In this document: positions 58,375 to 64,000 of the stretch, in pieces
Numbering within the stretch: the stretch's first letter is position 1
Layout of the letters: the number at the start of each line of letters is the position of its first letter
Assembly: GCA_034440635.1 (NCBI GenBank)
Contig: JAOTON010000396.1
Location: forward strand, 297,501-361,500
DNA from: Lepas anatifera
Taxonomy: Eukaryota; Arthropoda; Thecostraca; Lepadidae
Reading direction: 5' to 3'
DNA length: 64,000 nucleotides
Translations under genes and position numbers: made by a program
The notes under the pieces: generated by a model
The model's input: the letters and a program-made list of their open reading frames with translations, nothing else
What the model was told of the DNA's origin: nothing
Databases searched by the model: none

Positions 58375-59365
58375 CTTTTAATTGTATTTCTTATCTGACA
58401 TTCACTGAAGGTACTACTTGGAACTGCTCGCTGAAATTGTGCTCAGTCAATTGAACAACACATATTATTTGAGTCATATTTTCATATCTGTCAATGTTAA
58501 TAAATATATATGCAAAATTCCTGCATCCAACAACAATAATTCCAACATGCAAACCATTTTCAAAATGCACTCCTTACCATTCGGAATAATTCAAATGGTA
58601 GGATTACGAGGCAGCTCAAAGTCATCACCACTGCTCCAGTCTTCTTCTTACTGACGTTACTCTCCTATTTCACCAGGTGCGAGGCTGCAGGGTAGGATAT
58701 CGGGGTACCTACGGGTCCTGGGCCGGCACAGAGCTCGGTAATAATTATCTCTGCTCTCAGCTTTGTCGCACTGTGGCCATAAGCAGCAGATTGCTAAGAA
58801 AATGGAAGCTCTCCACCTTCGAACTAGATATCTTCTGAGGGCTAGTGACAAGATTACAGACGGACTTTAATTGTATTTTAATTGTATTTCTTATCTGACA
58901 TTCACTGAAGGTACTACTTGGAACTGCTCGCTGAAATTGTGCTCAGTCAATTCAACAACACATATTATTTGAGTCATATTTTCATATCTGTCAATGTTAA
59001 TAAATATATATGCAAAATTCCAGCATCCAACAACAATAATTCCAACATGCAAACCATTTTCAAAATGCACTCCTTACCATTCGGAATAATTCAAATGGTA
59101 GGATTACGAGGCAGCTCAAAGTCATCACCACTGCTCCAGTCTTCTTCTTACTGACGTTACTCTCCTCTTTCACCAGGTGCGAGGCTGCAGGGTAGGATAT
59201 CGGGGTACCTACGGGTCCTGGGCCGGCACAGAGCTCGGTAATAATTATCTCTGCTCTCAGCTTTGTCCGCACTGTGGCCATAAGCAGCAGATTGCTAAGA
59301 AAATGGAAGCTCTCCACCTTCGAACTAGATATCTTCTGAGGGCTAGTGACAAGATTACAGACGGA
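58375..59365 (+). repeat. ~500-bp tandem duplication in B2
   Basis: Units start near 58375 and 58878 with a 500-bp offset. Both carry the CACCAG acceptor and exon-like segment. Unit 1 has a 1-bp deletion (TTTGTCGCAC for TTTGTCCGCAC near 58763) that shifts the frame, and is truncated after GACGGAC. Unit 2 continues into the full version at 59177. Confidence 0.9.
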
Positions 59366-59494
59366 CAGCTGTGGTCTCGCTACCGTGCCAAGATATTCTA
59401 CTTGTTCTCGGCCGTGGCAAACTATGAAACGGACTGCATCACGATCTTCTTAGACGCTAATTCAGCCACCGCAGCTTCGTGCTGCGCTGTTTAA
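59177..59494 (+). CDS. Candidate terminal coding exon, unrecognised
   Basis: Preceded by a strong acceptor (TACTCTCCTCTTTCACCAG), the frame runs 105 codons to TAA at 59492. Composition is protein-like and GC-richer than the flanks. It contains CSQLCPHCGH (possible zinc-binding cluster), a basic helical part KKMEALHLRTRYLLRASDK, and FYLFSAVANYETDCITIF. Two truncated duplicates (50722-50911; 58677-58867, frameshifted) lie in B1 and B2. Upstream exons are not identified in the window. It may be host-gene debris spread by duplication, or a TE-encoded exon. Confidence 0.35.
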   Translation: MRGCRVGYRGTYGSWAGTELGNNYLCSQLCPHCGHKQQIAKKMEALHLRTRYLLRASDKITDGQLWSRYRAKIFYLFSAVANYETDCITIFLDANSATAASCCAV

Positions 59495-59937
59495 TGGTGG
59501 TAGTAGTCCAGTGCTGCTTGTTTATGTAATGAACTTTCTCTCTCTGCAATATTGTGGGTAATGCGTGACTCCCTGGATGGGAAATCCGCTGCTTTCCCGC
59601 TGTGCCGAATCGCAACACAGATAAGCTGAGGTGAGGAGTGCGTAGTGCCTGGTTGGTGTCGTTATCGTCGGTTCGACGCCGTTCGCCTGTACCCTCAGTG
59701 TATGGACGCAAACTGAGTATGGCGGTGATGCCTGCTCTGTCGCGAGTAAACTTCTCGTTCGTTGGGAAAGATGAGGCGTGAGTTGTGACAAGACATTGCC
59801 GGCACCTTCATCGACTACTAATGGCAACGCATCTCATCAATTCTCTGAGCATCCAATAGTCTACGGTAAATAATTTCGCCGTGCTGCAGTAACCTCCCTT
59901 CTCATCCAACCTGGCTTTGTATTATTTTCTCTCCCTC

Positions 59938-60096
59938 ATGGTCAAACGTGGACGAAACTACAATGACCGTGAAGGCGAAGAAGTGTCCGCAAAAATTCAG
60001 GGAGTGCAAAGACACTTACAAAAATGTCAAGGAAAGTGCGCTGAGCTCATGAGGGTGATGCAAAGTGATAATCTTCAGTTTGTACATGGAACATGA
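59938..60096 (+). CDS. Short open frame, A3 copy
   Basis: Same 52-codon frame as 39303-39461 with two synonymous differences. See that entry for composition. Function unknown and coding status unproven. Confidence 0.2.
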   Translation: MVKRGRNYNDREGEEVSAKIQGVQRHLQKCQGKCAELMRVMQSDNLQFVHGT

Positions 60097-61693
60097 CGCT
60101 GTGACGCTAATTGTTCAGCTTATCTGATGAACCTGTTAAGAGTCATTGTTACCTGCATCAAATTTTATCGCAGAAGTGTCCTCTTTCCTGTGATATTTAT
60201 TAAATAAATAATTGGGCGCGTAAAATACTAGTTCCTGCATAATATCGCAGAGGTGTGGATTAGTATGTCTTTGGGACAGCTCAAGTGAATCCTGCAAACG
60301 GTGTTAAAAATGTCACTTAAGTCTGTGTTTTCATTTTCTAATGTCTCGAACTTGGTTCGAGGCAGTCCAATAGATTCGTGGGCCACAGGCCTCATTATAT
60401 ATAGATCACATGCTTCATTCTATACTTTCTCTTTTAATATCGGGATACCAATATGTTTCAAAATTTGGGCACATCAATCTTCGTAAAAAAAAACTTTCCA
60501 CTGCTGTATTGATATACCTTCAGAAATAGCTAGTCATGTCGTATCCATTACCGACGAATATTCACCGTACTCACTATATTCACTATATATCACTTGTTAA
60601 GTTAACAAATGACTATTTTATGTGAGTTTCTTCCCGCTGAAGCAGTATTGAACGGAAACCACGAAACGAAGTGGCGGCATACCGTTTCCGGCCATTTTTT
60701 TCAACCAACAACTCATGCTTGAACAACAAACAGGAAATGTACCATGGGAAATGCTGCTCTTAGTTCACAGCCTAAATTCTACAGACGACAATAGCGGGCT
60801 GAATGTGCTCTCTTCTTCAGTTACAAAAACTTTCTTGCAGGCTTCTTGTTTGTCAACTTTCTTGTTTGCCAACTCAAATGGCAGTTACGCATCGCCTCCT
60901 GAGCATGCCAGCAGCGAAGACTTCCTGAAAGAGCGAGTAAAATTGCATGAAATTCCAAACCTATGTAAATATTTTTCATGACATGGCTGGACAAACTCAT
61001 TATATGTTACACAGAAATCATGCAAAACAACCATTGTCTGTGCTCCTGTCTTTTACACAGGAAATTAACTGTATTCACTGCTCTTATTTTAACTTCCACG
61101 TCACCATTGTAGTTTTAGTTCATGTTTCAGCTTCCCTGGAGTCTATAAGTGAGCAAAATGACAAAATGTACATAAAACAAAATGTACATAAAAAGCTAAT
61201 CAACCAACAACCTGAAGTTTTGTTCTAAAGAAAGCAGATATAAGAGTTTAAAGGCAAAAGGCAGTAACATGCTTCAACAGTATCCAAGGTACAAGCCTCA
61301 CTCAGTTTGGAATACTTCAAAGAATGCAGGATTAGCTTCATTACTGTTGACCCAGGTTCACATACCAAGTGATAACAGTAAGGATTTCCTTATCCTTTTT
61401 AAAGTTGGCAGCACCATTAGCGGTTGGTTTGTTGCAAAGCACTAAAGCTTATTCTTAAACAGGCTTTTGAGTATGCCAAGGCTGAAATTTAAAATCATTT
61501 AAAATTACCAGCAGCATTTCCTCCTTCACCATACACAAAGTAACATCATGACAAAGAAGGAGGAAATTTGCATTTGACCATAGTAATTGAAAAAGTGGGT
61601 GACTTTTTTGGAGAACCCATTTCAGCACATGACCTCTCCACCCAGTGTGCAAAGTATGGCATTTTCAACGAGATCTTGTCAGTGCGAATCCAG

Positions 61694-61943
61694 TCATAGC
61701 CAGCCACAGTCACAGCCTCAGCCAGCCACAGTCACAGTCAGTCGGCCACAGCCACACAGCCAGCATACCACAGCCAGTCAGCCACTGCCACAGCCAGCCA
61801 CAGTTGCAGCCAGCCACAGTCAGCCACAGGCAGTCACAGCCAGCCAGCCAGTCAGTCACAGTCAGTCAGTCAGTCACAGCCACAGCCAGCCACAGTCACA
61901 GCCACAGCCACCCAGCCACAGTCAGCCAGTCAGCCATAGCCAT
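61694..61943 (-). repeat. CAGCCA satellite, short inverted block in A3
   Basis: Equivalent of 41039-41287, nearly identical. It faces the TGGCTG array that begins at about 63920. Confidence 0.93.
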
Positions 61944-62199
61944 ATTTTTTGTGACCCAATTTGATCCTGATACCTAGATGTCACCTAGCAAGATTGTATT
62001 ATATATCATTCGGTGGAACTTGCTGAGAAGATTACAAATGTTTCCATTCATTTGTGTGATTTCTGAGATCTTGGGGTATCTCCCCGCCCCAGCGAAGGTG
62101 GCTCAGACCCGTGATCATGCGCTTTTTTGAAACAAACACGTGTTTTTAGTTGTCCATCCTTTGGCATGATTTGTCAATTGCTAATGCTTTTTTAGGAAG

Positions 62200-63610
62200 T
62201 GCTCTCAAGCAGACGCCTCTCACGGAGGAGCAATCGGCGGATATGCCGGGGCACCCCGAATACATCACTGCTGTATTGCTACTCGCCGCTGGCCGTCGCC
62301 ACCTGTCATGGGAAGAACATTACATCACGCCTGGACCTATGCTAACGGCTATGTGCGAGGTGCCCTGGAATTCGTCAACGGCGCATAGCTGCTCGCCGCG
62401 TCTCCCTCCCACGTCGAGCTGATTGATATGGAGCTCCGTGCCGCAGCCAGAGTGGTCACAGGTTGCCCGCAGTCGAACCCTGTGGCTCTACTCATGACGA
62501 AAACGGGCCTATCGATGGCCCACTCTTTCCATTGCGTCCTGGTTGCCCGCATGATTTGCTGGACGGAATTGTTCCCTGCTGAAGACCCGCTCCGGGTTAC
62601 GGTGGACACGACAGCCCCGAGACTCCCGTACTGTACCTCGGGGTGGCGTTGCTTGCTGAGGCCAAGAGGTCCGGAACATGGCCGGCCCGGCAGAGACCGC
62701 TGTGGAGGAGCGGTTGGGAGTCACTGCCCCGCCGCGGCTGATTCGGGAGTCCGTTCGCTTCGATCTGGATGAAGGACCGGGTAGCCATCGTTCTCTCTGC
62801 TCCCGACTCCGTCTGACGTACCACCCCTGAACAACACTTGACTAACCTACCGAACCGGGCCACCTGGATCTGGCCAGATGGATTCGCCACCGCAGGCACG
62901 ACGCTTGAGGCGGAGGCATCCACATCATCCTGCCGTTCAGGTAGATCTGAGAGGTGCGTGCACCAGCTGGTGCACTGTGCTCCAGCACTCGAGCGGAGCT
63001 TGTGCCGTGCGAGCCACACTACTTGACTTCAGACGTCTAGAGTTAGAACCAGCCACGGCCCCAGTCATCGTTTGCACAGACTCCCACGTCGCCCTCTCTC
63101 TGCTCGCTTGGGGCGCCGCGGCACAGAGGGCACCTCTGGGAGCGGCCATATAGGAAATGCTCACTGCCATCCGAATCGCCCACAGGAAGTCTGCCTGCAG
63201 TGGGTCCCGGCTCACTGCGGCCTGCCGGGAAATGGTGGACATAGTGGCGACAGAGGTCTCTGACCTGCCCCGGAACACCGCCCAAGTGGACGCTCGTACT
63301 GGTGGACGCGCTCTCAGAAAAGCTTGGGTCCTACCACAAGATGACGACGGAGTCGACCCCAACACCTGCGAGAACAGTTTCCAGGTCGGCGAAACAACAC
63401 TGGCCTAATGGCTATCACCGCAGTAACATGCGGCACCACGAGCTATCACCCATCGGTCGGTACAATCGTGACGTCGCGGTCACGGTGCGATAGCTCCAGA
63501 CCGGGCGCTGGACAGGCTTGGAACAGTGCCTCGAACGGATGAGACACCGACCGACACCTACCTGCTCCCACTGCTGCAGCGAGGCCTGCTTCGTGACTCT
63601 TCGCTGGGGC
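62200..63610 (+). pseudogene. LINE RT C-terminus/RNase H fragment, copy in A3
   Basis: The longest of the three copies. RT C-terminal debris (HVELIDMELRAAARVVTGC) near 62410-62470 is followed by the RNase H region with VIVCTDSHVALSLLAWG (63063-63115), a TAG stop near 63150, LQWVPAHCGLPGNG in a shifted frame near 63195-63235, and the TCSHC knuckle near 63560. Inverted arms flank it as in A1. It is non-functional. Clade is I-superfamily-like (RNase H-bearing); finer assignment is not possible by eye. Confidence 0.78.
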
Positions 63611-64000
63611 GGGGAGATACCCCCAAGATCTCAGAAATCACACAAATGAATGGAAAGTGGGGCACCACGACGTAATGTATAAAGACTGTGGTGTTGATTT
63701 TTATCAGCTTAAATACAACGTCACCAGAGGCCAAACCAAGTCACCATACAGATATAAGGAGGATGAAAATTTTTGTCACAGCATCTGACGTACAAAAGCC
63801 ACAACATAACTATTTAAACATTTGTAATCTTCTGAGCTAGTTCCACCGAATGATATATAGTACAATCTTGCTAGGTGACATCTAGGTATCAGGTCAGGAT
63901 CAAATTGGCTCACAAAAAATATGGCTATGGCTAACTGGCTGACTGTGGCTGTGGCTATGGCTGTGACTGTGGCTGGCTGTGGCTGTGACTGACTGACTGA

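Larger units (their letters stand above)
54145..59871. repeat. Segmental repeat block B, copy 2
   Basis: Collinear with B1 but complete at the right: it extends beyond the B1 breakpoint through a second full 500-bp unit and about 500 bp of additional sequence (59369-59871) before A3 begins. Small indels relative to B1 occur near 55130-55190, 55725-55745 and 57885-58040. Confidence 0.92.
59872..64000. repeat. Segmental repeat block A, copy 3 (cut by window end)
   Basis: Collinear with A1 from AATTTCGCCGTGCTGCAG onward, at an offset of 20,635 bp growing to 20,976 bp because A3 keeps the RNase H core that A1 lost. It reaches the start of the TGGCTG satellite at the window edge, so the tandem structure continues beyond. 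Confidence 0.95.

Overview
This is a gene-poor eukaryotic (metazoan) nuclear window made almost entirely of repeats. Long arrays of the arthropod-type telomere pentamer TTAGG, very long dinucleotide arrays, a CR1/jockey-like LINE, piggyBac-type (TTAA) elements, hAT-like terminal repeats and a tRNA-derived SINE all point to an arthropod. The microsatellite richness would suit a crustacean and the transposon ends would also suit a chelicerate, so I cannot place it further. Nothing looks bacterial or viral.

Layout. 1-5.3 kb: mostly non-repetitive AT-rich DNA with a near-perfect 54-bp hairpin element. 5.3-13 kb: two inverted copies of a repeat element that carries (TTAGG)n enclose a compound microsatellite and an uninterrupted 1,001-codon LINE ORF2 on the minus strand. 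A plausible signal-peptide exon with a consensus splice donor lies at 13.1 kb, also on the minus strand. 13.5-18.3 kb: CGCCCAC array, G-rich block, tandem duplication and a TTAA element. 18.3-38.5 kb: two oppositely oriented hAT-like elements, each packed with the same roughly 20-23 bp minisatellite, flank a decayed piggyBac element (transposase pseudogene inside 15-bp inverted ends) and several nested TTAA MITEs. Comparing the two hAT-like copies gives pre-insertion sites for three TTAA insertions.

39.2-64 kb: a segmental tandem repeat. A unit of block A (foldback carrying a LINE RT/RNase H fragment), a TGGCTG satellite and block B (second hAT-like end with a 29-bp minisatellite, plus a possible terminal exon) occurs as A1-sat1-B1, a 5'-truncated A2-sat2-B2, and A3 running off the window edge. 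Spot comparison suggests only about 1-2% divergence, so the expansion looks recent.

The common theme is non-autonomous DNA transposons that each carry a different tandem repeat as payload (TTAGG, GAGCTGATCTGG-type, CACAGTCATGGAG-type, TGGCTG). The only clearly intact protein-coding sequence is the LINE ORF2. Possible host-gene exons are flagged at low confidence. Percent identities and boundaries were read by eye, not computed.
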